DNA of 64,000 nt, from contig NZ_JAAAKV010000007.1 of assembly GCF_009905725.1 (NCBI RefSeq), positions 1-64,000 of the forward strand, given 5' to 3'. The notes under the pieces were generated by a model. It saw only the letters and a list, made by a program, of their open reading frames with translations, did no database searches and was not told where the DNA came from. Both the position numbers and the translations under genes were made by a program. The stretch is from Emticicia sp. CRIBPO. Lineage in GTDB: Bacteria; Bacteroidota; Bacteroidia; Cytophagales; Spirosomataceae. Positions 25,839-35,346 of the stretch are shown here, in pieces. How positions within the stretch are numbered: position 1 is the stretch's first letter; every line of letters begins with the position of its first letter.

Positions 25839-26243
25839 TTATTTCGCGTTAATTGAATCATAAACGATCACTTTCTCCCACAGATGAGAATAATCCTCGA
25901 TAAACTTAAGATGTACCGGGTGTGTCTGATAGATTTCTTCTTCCATCAGGTTTTTGAAGAACAACAACCATGAAACATCATATCCTTTTTCAATCACAGA
26001 CCTGTTGGTACTTGCCGGCGTGCCGATATGCACAAACTGGATTTCTTTAATCTTTGACAACGTCGTCAACCCTTCTATAAGTTTGGCTGTATCAGCAGCA
26101 TTTTTCGGATTTTTGAGATAAAAATACACATGATGCACAAACACTTCTTTGGTTTTGGCTGCTTCTGATACTATCGGAGCTGCTGTAGCCAGGGCAGCTA
26201 ATCCGGCATTCTTAATGAATTTACGCCTGTTAGAGTCTTTCAT
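25839..26243 (-). CDS. Exported Dabb-type (stress-responsive alpha/beta barrel) protein
   Basis: A 134-residue protein with a twin-arginine-type leader (NRRKFIKNAGLAALATAA, residues 5-22) and then a single Dabb domain: VHHVYFYLKNPKNAADTAKLIEGL, IGTPASTNRSVIEKGYDVSWLLFFKN and a HPVHLKFIED helix near the end. Dabb proteins are small dimeric ferredoxin-like barrels; roles range from polyketide cyclase to stress proteins, and the function here is unknown. The RRKF motif suggests Tat export, although such leaders on Bacteroidota Dabb proteins could also be processed otherwise. It stands alone, between a shared terminator and the wzi-like gene upstream in the opposite direction. Confidence 0.88.
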   Translation of the reverse strand: MKDSNRRKFIKNAGLAALATAAPIVSEAAKTKEVFVHHVYFYLKNPKNAADTAKLIEGLTTLSKIKEIQFVHIGTPASTNRSVIEKGYDVSWLLFFKNLMEEEIYQTHPVHLKFIEDYSHLWEKVIVYDSINAK

Positions 26244-26449
26244 GAGAAAAGTTTATTTTATTTTTTGATATACAATAATCGTGAATTCCTGCCACATTTC
26301 CATTAACTGAAGCTTTAAATGTCTTTAATACACTTCCAAAATATTCTATTTGATAATAATAATAAACTTAAAATTATTAATTTGCATCCCGATTCAAGCA
26401 TCTGTAAAAAAGTAAACGGAGTCTTTAATAAATACCATCTGATACCAAC

Positions 26450-27961
26450 TTGAAAACAACCAATCTATATAAACTAACGTTTTTTTCTTTCCTGTTTTTC
26501 CTTTCTGCCTTTATAGAATCGAGAGGTCAGAATATCTTTTCCAAAACACAATATACCCTTCAGTCAAATCTCATATTCTCAACGGATAAATACACTCCTT
26601 TCTGGCTTTCTGCCAATCAATATGGCGAAGTACCTGATAAATCGGGCTTTATTTCCTTTCGAGGATCAGCACACAAAGAATACGATACGCTGTATCACAC
26701 TTCCAATCTTAAGATGAAAAAGTTTGGATACGGATATGGGTTAAGAGCGGTTGTAAACGCAGGAAAAGTGAATCAGGCACTACTGTCTGAAGGATATATT
26801 AAGGTTCGTTACGGTGCATTGGAACTTTACGGAGGAAGAAAAAGGGAAGTTTTCGGATTGGTGGACACCCTGATGTCATCCGGTTCCTTCATATGGTCAG
26901 GCAATGCACTTCCCTTGCCTAAAATCCAGATTTCGATTCCAAATTATACGCCGATATTAGCTAAAGGATTAATTTCCATCAAAGGATCATTTGCCCACGG
27001 CTGGTTTGGCAGTACTGATTCCGTCAAAAACTATTACCTCCACCAAAAAAGCCTTTACGGAAGAATCGGAAAACCTAACTGGAGAATGAAATTTTACGCT
27101 GGTTTTAATCACCAGGTACAATGGGCCGGGAAGCCGGCAAAACCTTTTCTGGACGAACTTTCCGGACAGATAATCAGCAAATACCAAAGTGATTTTGATA
27201 CCTATATAAAAGTAGTAACCGGTGTCAGTCTCAATAAGGATAGTAAAGGGGTTAATCAACCCGGGGTACCTGTTAATGAAGCATTAAACAGGGCGGGAAA
27301 CCACCTCGGAACCATTGATCTTGCATTGGAGTGGGAAGATGAAAAAAAGAGAATCCTGATTTATCGGCAGAGTACTTATGAAGATGGATCTTTGTATCAT
27401 TTAAGTAATGTTTCAGACGGACTTCTGGGTATTTCTTTAAAAATAAAGGATAAAAATAGTTTTCTTAAAAATGTTGTATTTGAATATCTGAATACAAGCA
27501 ATCAAGGAGGGCCTTTGGACGCTGTAATCGGGGCCATAGCTCCTCAACTAATGGGTCAGGACAACTATTTCAACAATGGAATATACAAAGACGGGTGGAC
27601 ATACAGAAGTAAAATTCTAGGCACTCCCTACATCATCCCATATCATAGAATTTCGAGCTCTTATCCGGATAGTTTAAATGTAAACGAAAACTTCTCTATT
27701 AATAATCGTGTTGAGGCTTTTCATACAAATTTTAACTATATTTTTGATAATTTTCAATTCATCACACGCTACTCAGTTTCAGCAAATACAGGTAGTTATT
27801 CTAACCCGACAACAAAAAAAATCCAGCATTCTTTTATTCAGAATATCCGTTATAGTGCCAAAAATTACGAGTTTAACTTATCTCTGGCCTTCGATCAGGG
27901 TCAGCTGTTTAACAATAATTACGGGATCAATTTTGGAGTCAAACGATCCTGGATTTACTGA
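26450..27961 (+). CDS. Capsule assembly Wzi-like outer-membrane protein
   Basis: A 503-residue protein with a signal peptide (MKTTNLYKLTFFSFLFFLSA, cleavage near RG-QN, residue 26-27). The mature part begins with TPFWLSANQYGEVPDKSGF, typical of the Bacteroidota Wzi family (PF14052), and consists of alternating beta-strand segments of an outer-membrane barrel ending in NNNYGINFGVKRSWIY. Wzi of Klebsiella and E. coli anchors capsule to the surface. The start codon is TTG at 26450; no in-frame ATG lies near, and the Lys-rich signal peptide supports it. It is the only plus-strand gene of the exopolysaccharide locus and ends 34 bases from the convergent nucleotidyltransferase-fold gene. Confidence 0.88.
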   Translation: MKTTNLYKLTFFSFLFFLSAFIESRGQNIFSKTQYTLQSNLIFSTDKYTPFWLSANQYGEVPDKSGFISFRGSAHKEYDTLYHTSNLKMKKFGYGYGLRAVVNAGKVNQALLSEGYIKVRYGALELYGGRKREVFGLVDTLMSSGSFIWSGNALPLPKIQISIPNYTPILAKGLISIKGSFAHGWFGSTDSVKNYYLHQKSLYGRIGKPNWRMKFYAGFNHQVQWAGKPAKPFLDELSGQIISKYQSDFDTYIKVVTGVSLNKDSKGVNQPGVPVNEALNRAGNHLGTIDLALEWEDEKKRILIYRQSTYEDGSLYHLSNVSDGLLGISLKIKDKNSFLKNVVFEYLNTSNQGGPLDAVIGAIAPQLMGQDNYFNNGIYKDGWTYRSKILGTPYIIPYHRISSSYPDSLNVNENFSINNRVEAFHTNFNYIFDNFQFITRYSVSANTGSYSNPTTKKIQHSFIQNIRYSAKNYEFNLSLAFDQGQLFNNNYGINFGVKRSWIY

Positions 27962-27994
27962 CTTTTCGATGGCCAAGGGCTTTACATACGAACT

Positions 27995-29149
27995 TTAATT
28001 CCCCTTGATTAAAACTGTAATCATTTTACTTACAAAATTGAGGAATTTAAATTTTAGAGGAAATGTAATTATCCTTGGGGTTTTTTCCAGCAAATTAGGG
28101 GTGGAATACATATCATAATAAGCCCTCAGATATTTTTTTAAACTTGGCTTATCCTGCATTGACCAGATAATCTTTTCCATCTTACCCTTAGAGGAGAGCG
28201 TATGATTACCAAACAACTGAGTAGGGTTATCCCAGAACTGAGTAATTACTGAAGTATCGGCTGTTTCCCCTGTGTTTGTACTAAAGAAAGTCTTATAATC
28301 AAAAATGTCGGATATTAGTTTGTTTCCTGTATCAAAAGCTTTTTCAATCTGATATTGTTTTAATTTCTCCCGGATAACCGTTGCTTCAAAACCTTCCGGT
28401 GAATTCTCCCAGAAAACTATCCAATCTGTCAGGTGCTTTAATTTTAGCCACCCTTCACGGTTTCCATGGTGCACGATCATCATGAGCATACATCTGAAAT
28501 AAATACTGTCCTGATCTGAAAAGAAAACATCAACCGGAATTTTTACAGGAGAATAGGTAGGGTAAATATTGACATGCAAGTCTATTACAACAACCCTGGA
28601 AGCCACTTTTTTTCGCATTTCTACTTCAAAATCAGCAGGAATATGCTCTGTTTTAAGACTTGAAATGGAAATGACCTTATTGTCATTTCCAAATAGCTCA
28701 TAGCCATTTTGAATGAGTAGACGGAAAATCTCAGGGAGGTCTTCGGGATGTGCCAACAAATCAATGTCAACGGTTTCTCTGAGATTTGAATTTTTATAAA
28801 TCTCTTTTTCAAAAAGCATCCCTTTGTAAAGAACACCTCTTAACCCTGCATTTTTAATGAGACCGATTACCTGGTCCGATTCATGTTTGATGTGAAGAGA
28901 GAGTAAAGTCTGGCCTAAAGCAAATCCTCTTAATCTTTCTGTGACGTTTGAGGGGACTTTATCGCTGTTTATCTTTTTTAAGGCATGATATATTAAAGGC
29001 CTTATGCTATGAAAATCAACCAGAGAATTAAACCTGTTCCAATCTATATCTGCAGAAATGTCAATCTTTTCAGCACCAAGTTTCTTCAGACCAACTTTCA
29101 GTAAAGAAATAATGAAATGTAATTCCAAAGAAAGGGAGTCTTTTTGCAT
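27995..29149 (-). CDS. Nucleotidyltransferase-fold protein (NTP_transf_5 family)
   Basis: A 384-residue protein of the uncharacterised nucleotidyltransferase family PF14907, common in Bacteroidota and proteobacterial polysaccharide loci. The core motif is LRETVDIDLLAHPED with metal-binding-type Asp-128 and Asp-130, preceded by GVLYKGMLFEKEIY (Lys-109 and Gly-110). The C-terminal half is helical. The fold suggests nucleotidyl transfer, but no substrate is established. It is the last gene of the exopolysaccharide unit, 59 bases after the CapD-like gene, and convergent with wzi. Confidence 0.85.
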   Translation of the reverse strand: MQKDSLSLELHFIISLLKVGLKKLGAEKIDISADIDWNRFNSLVDFHSIRPLIYHALKKINSDKVPSNVTERLRGFALGQTLLSLHIKHESDQVIGLIKNAGLRGVLYKGMLFEKEIYKNSNLRETVDIDLLAHPEDLPEIFRLLIQNGYELFGNDNKVISISSLKTEHIPADFEVEMRKKVASRVVVIDLHVNIYPTYSPVKIPVDVFFSDQDSIYFRCMLMMIVHHGNREGWLKLKHLTDWIVFWENSPEGFEATVIREKLKQYQIEKAFDTGNKLISDIFDYKTFFSTNTGETADTSVITQFWDNPTQLFGNHTLSSKGKMEKIIWSMQDKPSLKKYLRAYYDMYSTPNLLEKTPRIITFPLKFKFLNFVSKMITVLIKGN

Positions 29150-29208
29150 AAATCAGAATTTCAAAATCTGTCATTCATTAAACCGTTTAACAACAGAAAA
29201 TCTTGATA

Positions 29209-31137
29209 CTAAACCATCAAATCTTCATCGAGAGATTCATAAATGGAATTATTACTTATGTAGTTGGGTATATGATGTTTAAGAAACTTAACAATGTCTA
29301 CGCTACTCCGTGTTTCTATTTGCTTCCCGAATTTCGACAATTCAATGTTGAGAGAATCAAAATCTTCACTTTTTACTTTAGCGATCAGTATTTTGGGATG
29401 ATGAGTTGGTATAGTATCTTCATCCGACCCTAATAGCTCTTCATAAAGCTTTTCACCAGACCTTAATCCTGAAAACTCAATCATAATCTGAGTAAAAGGT
29501 TCAAAACCGGACAACTTGATCATTCTCTTGGCCAGATCATAAATTTTAACCGGGTCACCCATATCAAACACAAAGATCTCCCCTCCTTTACCCATTGTAC
29601 CGGCTTCCAATACCAACTGGCAAGCTTCCGGAATCGTCATAAAATATCTGATAATATCCGGATGGGTTACCGTTACCGGGCCCCCGCTTTCAATCTGTTT
29701 TTTGAACAATGGAATAACAGAACCGTTTGATCCCAATACATTGCCAAACCGTGTTACAATAAATCTGGTATTATTTCCATGGTGGGTATTCAGACTCTGA
29801 ACGTACATTTCTGCCAACCTTTTGCTGGCCCCCATCACATTCGTCGGATTAACAGCTTTATCGGTTGAGATGAAAACAAATTTCTCTACTTTAAATTTGG
29901 AAGATAAATCAGCAATCACCCTTGTCCCGAATACATTGATATTAACAGCCTCAAACGGATCCCTCTCCATCATAGGCACATGCTTATAAGCTGCTGCATG
30001 AAAAACAATTTCAGGCTTATACTTTTCAAAAACTTTATGCATTTGAATAGCATTCACCACATTCTTAACCTCAACATTTATCCGGATACTTTTATCGCTT
30101 TTTTTCGACAACCTGCTCAACTCCGTTTCTATATCGTAAAGTGCAGATTCTCCCTGGTCTACAAGAGTCAGTTCACTGGGATGAAAGAAAAGAATTTGTC
30201 TTACAATCTCGCTTCCAATAGATCCGGCAGCACCGGTAACTAATATCCGTTTACCCTCCAGAGACTCCTTTATGAGCCTGTTATTTAATTTTATAGGCTC
30301 CCGGTCCAACAGATCTTCAATCTTAATATTCTGAATCTGATTTACATTGAGTTGCCCGTTTATCCAATGTTTAACAGGCGGAATATCCTTCATGGTGATT
30401 CCCAACTCAAGGAACTCGTCAACAATATCACTTTTTTGTTTGGAACGGATAAACTGAATCGCTAAAATAACTTCAATTTCTTCTTCCTTAAATTCGGGAT
30501 TATTAAAGTATTTCTGCAGTGCTTCTTGCCTGGAAAGCACTTTTATCCCTTCTATGCTTTTGCCAATTTTCCTATGGTTATCATCAATAAAACATAATAT
30601 CTGTAAATCTCTTTTACGATCTCTCAAAAGAGAGTTCTTAGTAATTATACCTAAGTTTCCTGCTCCGTAAATGATTACCTTATGACTTGATTTAAAGGTC
30701 TTTTGCAGCCCCTCAAACAGCCCTTTGATAAGAAGTCTCACAGAGATTAGTCCAACTAAAACGATAAAAAAATCAATGATCAATATAGAAACAGGTATAT
30801 TAAAATATATACTGTAATTATCCAGAGGTAAGTACCGGGCAAATAACAAAACCACTGCCGAGGAGAAAATAGCCTTAAATATAGATTTAGTATCCTCAAG
30901 ACTTGTATGTCTGACAATGCCACGAAAAGTCTGAAAAATAAAAAAAGCCCATGATTTAACAGCTACAGCTATTAATAAATGAAATTTGAAAAGATTAGGC
31001 TCTAAATAAGTAAGGTCAAAATTGAAACGGATAAGAACAGCTAACAAGAAAGAAATGGTGGCCACAGTAATATCCATTACCAAAACCAACCAGTGTGAAA
31101 CAATTTTATCAGTATAGTGGTGTAAAAATTTAGACAT
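29209..31137 (-). CDS. CapD/WbpM/FlaA1-type nucleotide-sugar 4,6-dehydratase
   Basis: A 642-residue inner-membrane enzyme. Four hydrophobic segments lie in the first 135 residues. A first Rossmann-like region (VIIYGAGNLGI, 154-164) precedes the catalytic SDR domain (GAAGSIGSE from Gly-302). The ISTDKAVNPTNVMGASKRLAEM stretch contains the Ser-Met-Lys triad, with Met replacing the usual Tyr, as in the long WbpM class. WbpM converts UDP-GlcNAc to UDP-4-keto-6-deoxy-GlcNAc, the precursor of QuiNAc, FucNAc and related sugars. It lies 157 bases after a WecA-like transferase and a WbpV-like reductase/epimerase, the same order as wbpV-wbpL-wbpM in Pseudomonas, which supports this assignment. Confidence 0.92.
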   Translation of the reverse strand: MSKFLHHYTDKIVSHWLVLVMDITVATISFLLAVLIRFNFDLTYLEPNLFKFHLLIAVAVKSWAFFIFQTFRGIVRHTSLEDTKSIFKAIFSSAVVLLFARYLPLDNYSIYFNIPVSILIIDFFIVLVGLISVRLLIKGLFEGLQKTFKSSHKVIIYGAGNLGIITKNSLLRDRKRDLQILCFIDDNHRKIGKSIEGIKVLSRQEALQKYFNNPEFKEEEIEVILAIQFIRSKQKSDIVDEFLELGITMKDIPPVKHWINGQLNVNQIQNIKIEDLLDREPIKLNNRLIKESLEGKRILVTGAAGSIGSEIVRQILFFHPSELTLVDQGESALYDIETELSRLSKKSDKSIRINVEVKNVVNAIQMHKVFEKYKPEIVFHAAAYKHVPMMERDPFEAVNINVFGTRVIADLSSKFKVEKFVFISTDKAVNPTNVMGASKRLAEMYVQSLNTHHGNNTRFIVTRFGNVLGSNGSVIPLFKKQIESGGPVTVTHPDIIRYFMTIPEACQLVLEAGTMGKGGEIFVFDMGDPVKIYDLAKRMIKLSGFEPFTQIMIEFSGLRSGEKLYEELLGSDEDTIPTHHPKILIAKVKSEDFDSLNIELSKFGKQIETRSSVDIVKFLKHHIPNYISNNSIYESLDEDLMV

Positions 31138-31294
31138 CTGCTATGTGTAATTTTTATTCAGAACTCTAAAATGGCGAAAAACCCCCAATTTATGAACTTT
31201 AAACTTAATAAATTTACTTTAATATGGCATAAAATCCTAAAAAAAATATTACATTTTTTTTATTAAGCGGCATAATTTATTAATAACCTCCAAA

Positions 31295-32257
31295 CTATTC
31301 CTCTGGTTTTACAATCGCAAATTTAACCAAACAATATACGAAAAGCAAGCCCAGGACCAGTATTCCAGATAAAATATTCCTGTAAGTAAAATCCTGATCG
31401 ATATTATAGATGATGAAAATTGAAATAAGGAATTGAACTGTTGCATAAAGTGACGCAATAATTAAGTGCGGTATCTTCTTTTCATTAACCAATATCTGAA
31501 ACAGGTGCCTCCTGTGTGCTTTAAAAATATTTTCTTTAAGATATAATCTCTCAAGTATTGTAATTACACCATCAATTCCATAAACACTTAAAAATAAAAA
31601 ATAAACAGGGTTTCTGTCTTCAATACTCAGTTTTGTAATTAAGAAAAGAATAATCACAGCTATCGAAATACTTCCTACATCACCGGCAAAGCAAACGGCT
31701 TTCTTCCGGAAATTAAAAAAATTAAAGGCTAAAAGACTCGCTGAGATAAAATATAAAAAATTATTATCAATAAAATAAAGATGGTGATTGTTTACCATCC
31801 AAAGAGCTAAAATTACGAGTAAGCTATATCCTCCGGTAAGGCCGTTTATGCCATCCATAAAATTATATATATTGATAATACCCACTCCGACAATCAGGGA
31901 TAGGGAGAAAATTAACCAGGGATATTGTGACAAAAAGTCTAGTTGATAAAGAATACAAAAAATGGCTAGAAATTGAAAGGGAAGCCTGTACCTGTTAGGA
32001 AGAGTAAAAATATCATCTGCAAAGCTGATCAGTGAAACCCCGGTAAGCCCCAGGAAAAAGAATGGATAAGAAAAGTCTGAATAAACAAAATAAGCTAATG
32101 CCGTTATAAAAAATACGACTCCTCCTCCCCTGATAGTTACTACAGAATGCGAACTCCGTTCGTTTGGCCTGTCAACAATATTAAAATAATCGGCGATACG
32201 AAAATAAACTAAGGCTAAAAAGCTGGCAAAGATTGTGAGAATTAAAAATTTAAGCAT
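31295..32257 (-). CDS. WecA/MraY-family polyprenyl-phosphate sugar-phosphate transferase (WbpL-like)
   Basis: A 320-residue protein with about ten membrane segments. Family motifs are present: SSHSVVTIRGGG near the start, FADDIF with Asp-81 and Asp-82, NIYNFMDGINGL, CFAGDVGSISIA and the late HRRHLFQ loop. Enzymes of this kind start a glycan by moving a HexNAc- or FucNAc-phosphate from a UDP-sugar to undecaprenyl phosphate. Because the upstream gene is a WbpV-like epimerase/reductase (8-base overlap) and the downstream gene a WbpM-like dehydratase, a WbpL role (transfer of FucNAc- or QuiNAc-1-phosphate) is the most economical reading. Exact sugar choice is inference. Confidence 0.93.
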   Translation of the reverse strand: MLKFLILTIFASFLALVYFRIADYFNIVDRPNERSSHSVVTIRGGGVVFFITALAYFVYSDFSYPFFFLGLTGVSLISFADDIFTLPNRYRLPFQFLAIFCILYQLDFLSQYPWLIFSLSLIVGVGIINIYNFMDGINGLTGGYSLLVILALWMVNNHHLYFIDNNFLYFISASLLAFNFFNFRKKAVCFAGDVGSISIAVIILFLITKLSIEDRNPVYFLFLSVYGIDGVITILERLYLKENIFKAHRRHLFQILVNEKKIPHLIIASLYATVQFLISIFIIYNIDQDFTYRNILSGILVLGLLFVYCLVKFAIVKPEE

Positions 32258-33137
32258 CTTGAAATGACTTTGCGGTTATCAATAATCCTTCTTCCGAATT
32301 CAACGGAAGAGGTTTCCTGATAGCCGTTTTTATTTTACTATTAGAAACCACATAATTTTCTGTTAATTTAAAAAGTCGTTCTTTTCCCAGAGGTAACTTT
32401 AGAATGTCTCCTATGCTGGCAAAGAAGAAGACAACTTTCTTAGGGACTTTCCACAATCTCGCAGACTTTCCTGTTGATTGGCTTAATATTTCAACAACCC
32501 TGCTGGTAGATAAAGGACCATCATCTGCAACATTATAAACGCCTGAAGGAATATCCCCTCCTTCTATAAGTTCTTTGACAATAAAACATAAATTATCAAT
32601 ACTCAAAAAGGATCTTTTATTATCAAAAGCGGCCAGGGGATACGGAATACCTTTTTTAACAAAATTATACAATAAAGTTAAATTTCCCTTATTTCCAACG
32701 CCGTGTATCATACATGGCCTGAGAATGTAAACCCTTTTATTTCCTGGCAGATTCTTTAAAATATACTCCTCTGCCATCAATTTAGATTTTCCATAATGAG
32801 TTAAAGGATTTGGTATAGTATCTTCAGTTAAAATTTCGTCCGTACTATCTGCGACCGCTTTAACCGAACTAAGTGTAATAAATACCATTGCTTCTGAAGC
32901 TAAAAAAGCATCGAATATTTTTTTTGTCAGCTCGGTATTAACTTCATAATATTCTTCGGGCCTTGAAACATTTTTCAAATCATGTGCCTTTCCTGCGAGG
33001 TGAATTATGGCTTCAAATCCACTCGAGTCTATATCTTCATTTCTATTTATCTTTTTTACAGTATACTGGTTGTCATGAAGGTATTTTTGGAGATTTTTCC
33101 CAACAAAACCTGTAATGCCCGAGATAAGAATCGTCAT
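32250..33137 (-). CDS. NAD-dependent sugar epimerase/reductase (WbpV-like SDR)
   Basis: A 295-residue extended SDR. The nucleotide-binding motif GITGFVG is at residues 7-13, Ser-90/Ser-91 in TLSSVKAV are near the active site, and YGKSK holds the catalytic Tyr-115 and Lys-119. It resembles the short 4-reductases or epimerases WbpV/WbjF-type that act on UDP-4-keto-6-deoxy-HexNAc to give UDP-D-FucNAc or QuiNAc. Its 3' end overlaps the WecA-like gene by 8 bases. A generic UDP-glucose 4-epimerase is less likely given length and neighbours. Confidence 0.87.
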   Translation of the reverse strand: MTILISGITGFVGKNLQKYLHDNQYTVKKINRNEDIDSSGFEAIIHLAGKAHDLKNVSRPEEYYEVNTELTKKIFDAFLASEAMVFITLSSVKAVADSTDEILTEDTIPNPLTHYGKSKLMAEEYILKNLPGNKRVYILRPCMIHGVGNKGNLTLLYNFVKKGIPYPLAAFDNKRSFLSIDNLCFIVKELIEGGDIPSGVYNVADDGPLSTSRVVEILSQSTGKSARLWKVPKKVVFFFASIGDILKLPLGKERLFKLTENYVVSNSKIKTAIRKPLPLNSEEGLLITAKSFQDA

Positions 33138-33164
33138 GATTTCTAAGATTCAATTTGTAAATAC

Positions 33165-34241
33165 TTAAAACAATGCAGCATATTTCTCTGTAATAACTGA
33201 CCATCTGTATCTTCTCCCGGCAATTTCCTTCATAATATTTCTATACAAATTTGTGTTTATTTCACCTCTTTCAAAAGCTGTAATTAAATTACCAAGCTCC
33301 TCTTCATCATTAAAGTACAGTGCTTTCCCTTCCGTTGTTTCAATATTATAACTTACTCCGAGAACGATGCAACAAAGTCCGAGAGTCATTGCCTCGACCA
33401 AAGACGGATTAGTACCACCAACACTATGTCCATGAACATATATACCGCAATTACTTCTTAATTCATCTAAAGTCTGTTGTTCATATATCGGATCCAATAA
33501 AGTCAGATTATCATATGAAGAATACTGATCTCTTAATTCTTTACCATACTGACTGTTATTCCAGTTCCCAATAAGTATTAACCTGGTATTTGAATTACTA
33601 AAAGCACTTAATAATAAATGAATATTGTTCTCCGGTTCAATTCTGCAGACTTTAAAAGCATATTGCCCCTCTTCAATTGAGTATTTGTTTTTTGTTTTTT
33701 CACTCAACTTAACAAAAGATGCATTATCTCCACCATATTCGATCAGCTCACTTTTCCTTTTATATGTTTCAGAAATATATTTCTGAATATGCACATTATC
33801 TGCAACAATCACATGTGCGTACTTTATTCCTATTTTCTCTGACAACAATAAAAAGTTCTGTATATTTTTATTCCACTTCCCTCTATTCCATTCCAGTCCA
33901 TCCGGATTTAGTATGATTTTTTTTCCGAACAATTTTACAATCGGGAAGAAGATACATCCTGAGGTTCCCAAAACCAATAAAGTATCATATTTGACCGCTC
34001 CATGAAAAAGCGAGACCATGTCATAAAAAACGCTCTGATAACCGTTAGCCTTTAAGTTGATGATTTTCAGTTTTGCCCCATTATATTCTTTCAGGCCTTT
34101 TACTGCGTCATGAGAACTTGTGTAAACAGTTAATGCGAACCTCTCTCTTAAATTCAAAGTAAGGTGATTCAATAATTGGTCCCAACCTCCATATCTTCCG
34201 GGTAAACCATTTGTACCGACCACCCCTATTTTCTTTTTCAT
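33165..34241 (-). CDS. DUF1972-type family 4 glycosyltransferase
   Basis: A 358-residue GT-B enzyme. The N-terminus reads GVVGTNGLPGRYGGWDQLLNHL, the DUF1972 signature found in rhamnosyltransferase-like and related transferases, followed by a GT1-type C-terminal half with NPDGLEWNRGKW, FKVCRIEPENNIHLLLSAF and the region GHSVGGTNPSLVEAM containing the conserved Glu. It would transfer a sugar from a nucleotide donor to the growing lipid-linked repeat unit on the cytoplasmic face of the inner membrane. The donor is unknown. It starts 10 bases after the preceding glycosyltransferase gene. Confidence 0.9.
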   Translation of the reverse strand: MKKKIGVVGTNGLPGRYGGWDQLLNHLTLNLRERFALTVYTSSHDAVKGLKEYNGAKLKIINLKANGYQSVFYDMVSLFHGAVKYDTLLVLGTSGCIFFPIVKLFGKKIILNPDGLEWNRGKWNKNIQNFLLLSEKIGIKYAHVIVADNVHIQKYISETYKRKSELIEYGGDNASFVKLSEKTKNKYSIEEGQYAFKVCRIEPENNIHLLLSAFSNSNTRLILIGNWNNSQYGKELRDQYSSYDNLTLLDPIYEQQTLDELRSNCGIYVHGHSVGGTNPSLVEAMTLGLCCIVLGVSYNIETTEGKALYFNDEEELGNLITAFERGEINTNLYRNIMKEIAGRRYRWSVITEKYAALF

Positions 34242-34251
34242 GTATAAAACT

Positions 34252-35346
34252 TTATGAATTAATTACTTTCTCTATCTGATCAATCATATTATCATAAGAA
34301 AATGAATCTGCTTTTATTTTGGCTTCTTCTGACATCTTGTTGTATAAGGAACTATCCTTAAAAAGTAAATTTATTTTGCCGATCAACTGATCAATGTCTC
34401 TTGAATCTACTTTAAAGCCCTGAACACCGTCATCTACTATTTCAGCAATTCCACCAACAGGAGGTACAATTACAGGAATCCCATAAGTCATGGCTTCCAA
34501 GGCTGTCAACCCAAAGGTTTCAACCCACTCATTGGTTAAAGATAAATTTACAACTAAATCAGCCTTCCTATACCAGGGATGAAGATTTGTTCTTGTTGAC
34601 AGAATTTGAAGATTTTGAGGCTTTTCAAGAGTATGGAAAAAAGAATCTACCTCCTCGTCGTCCGCGTTTAAAATTAAAGTAAAAGAATATTCTTTAAGCA
34701 TCTTTGCCAGCTCTAAGAACACTAATACTCCTTTGTAAACCCGCAGAGAGCAAATCATCAAAATATTGTAGCTCGCCCTACCCCTCTCTTTGTTTTTCCT
34801 GGCCATTGAAGTAAACTCAGGAGACAAAGAATTATATACAAGCGTTTTTTTACTTGTGGGTAAATCAAAGCAGTCAAATAAATATTTAGACACAAAAATA
34901 GATTTTCCAGAATATTTTTTAAAAATTGTAATGGCGATGTTCTGAATCAGGTTTTTAGTCACCGGTTTTTCGTGAACATGATAAATAACCTCTTTTTTAA
35001 CGAAAGCCGCTCCAAAAGCCGCTCCGAAAGGAAGGATCGTATTGATGTATATTTTCGAGTTTACATCTTTGCGATGTCTTAAAACTGCAAAAAAATACCG
35101 CAGCTGTGCATAAATGAACAGTATTAAAGTAAGAACTTTATTTGATGAGAATTTATAGACTACCTCATTATACTTAACGCCAGTAATATTGGAAAGAAAA
35201 CCTGTTTCTGAAGTAGAGGAATACAACTCTATTTCATACCCTTTTTTTATAAGCCCTTTCATGATGAGAGACAGCACATGCGGGCTTCCGCTATGATCAT
35301 TAAGCATGTGGAAAAAAATCACTTTCCTTTTTAATATCTTTTCCAT
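34252..35346 (-). CDS. Family 4 glycosyltransferase
   Basis: A 364-residue GT-B enzyme. The N-terminal domain begins VIFFHMLNDHSGSPHVLSLIM, a typical donor/acceptor loop (SGSPHV). The C-terminal domain has ILMICSLRVYKGVLVFLELA, WYRKADLVVNLSLTNEWVETFGLTALEAM with the conserved EX7E-type Glu residues, and GIPVIVPPVGGIAEIV. It belongs to the repeat-unit assembly group of the exopolysaccharide locus. Its start codon directly abuts the stop of the acyltransferase gene upstream (no gap). Sugar specificity cannot be read. Confidence 0.9.
   Translation of the reverse strand: MEKILKRKVIFFHMLNDHSGSPHVLSLIMKGLIKKGYEIELYSSTSETGFLSNITGVKYNEVVYKFSSNKVLTLILFIYAQLRYFFAVLRHRKDVNSKIYINTILPFGAAFGAAFVKKEVIYHVHEKPVTKNLIQNIAITIFKKYSGKSIFVSKYLFDCFDLPTSKKTLVYNSLSPEFTSMARKNKERGRASYNILMICSLRVYKGVLVFLELAKMLKEYSFTLILNADDEEVDSFFHTLEKPQNLQILSTRTNLHPWYRKADLVVNLSLTNEWVETFGLTALEAMTYGIPVIVPPVGGIAEIVDDGVQGFKVDSRDIDQLIGKINLLFKDSSLYNKMSEEAKIKADSFSYDNMIDQIEKVINS

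Noticed and set aside
26300-26400. A TAnnTTTG promoter for the wzi-like gene (TTAATTTG near 26380)
   Set aside because: It has a mismatch in the second base, and the nearest TTTG upstream is 24 bases away, outside the usual spacing.
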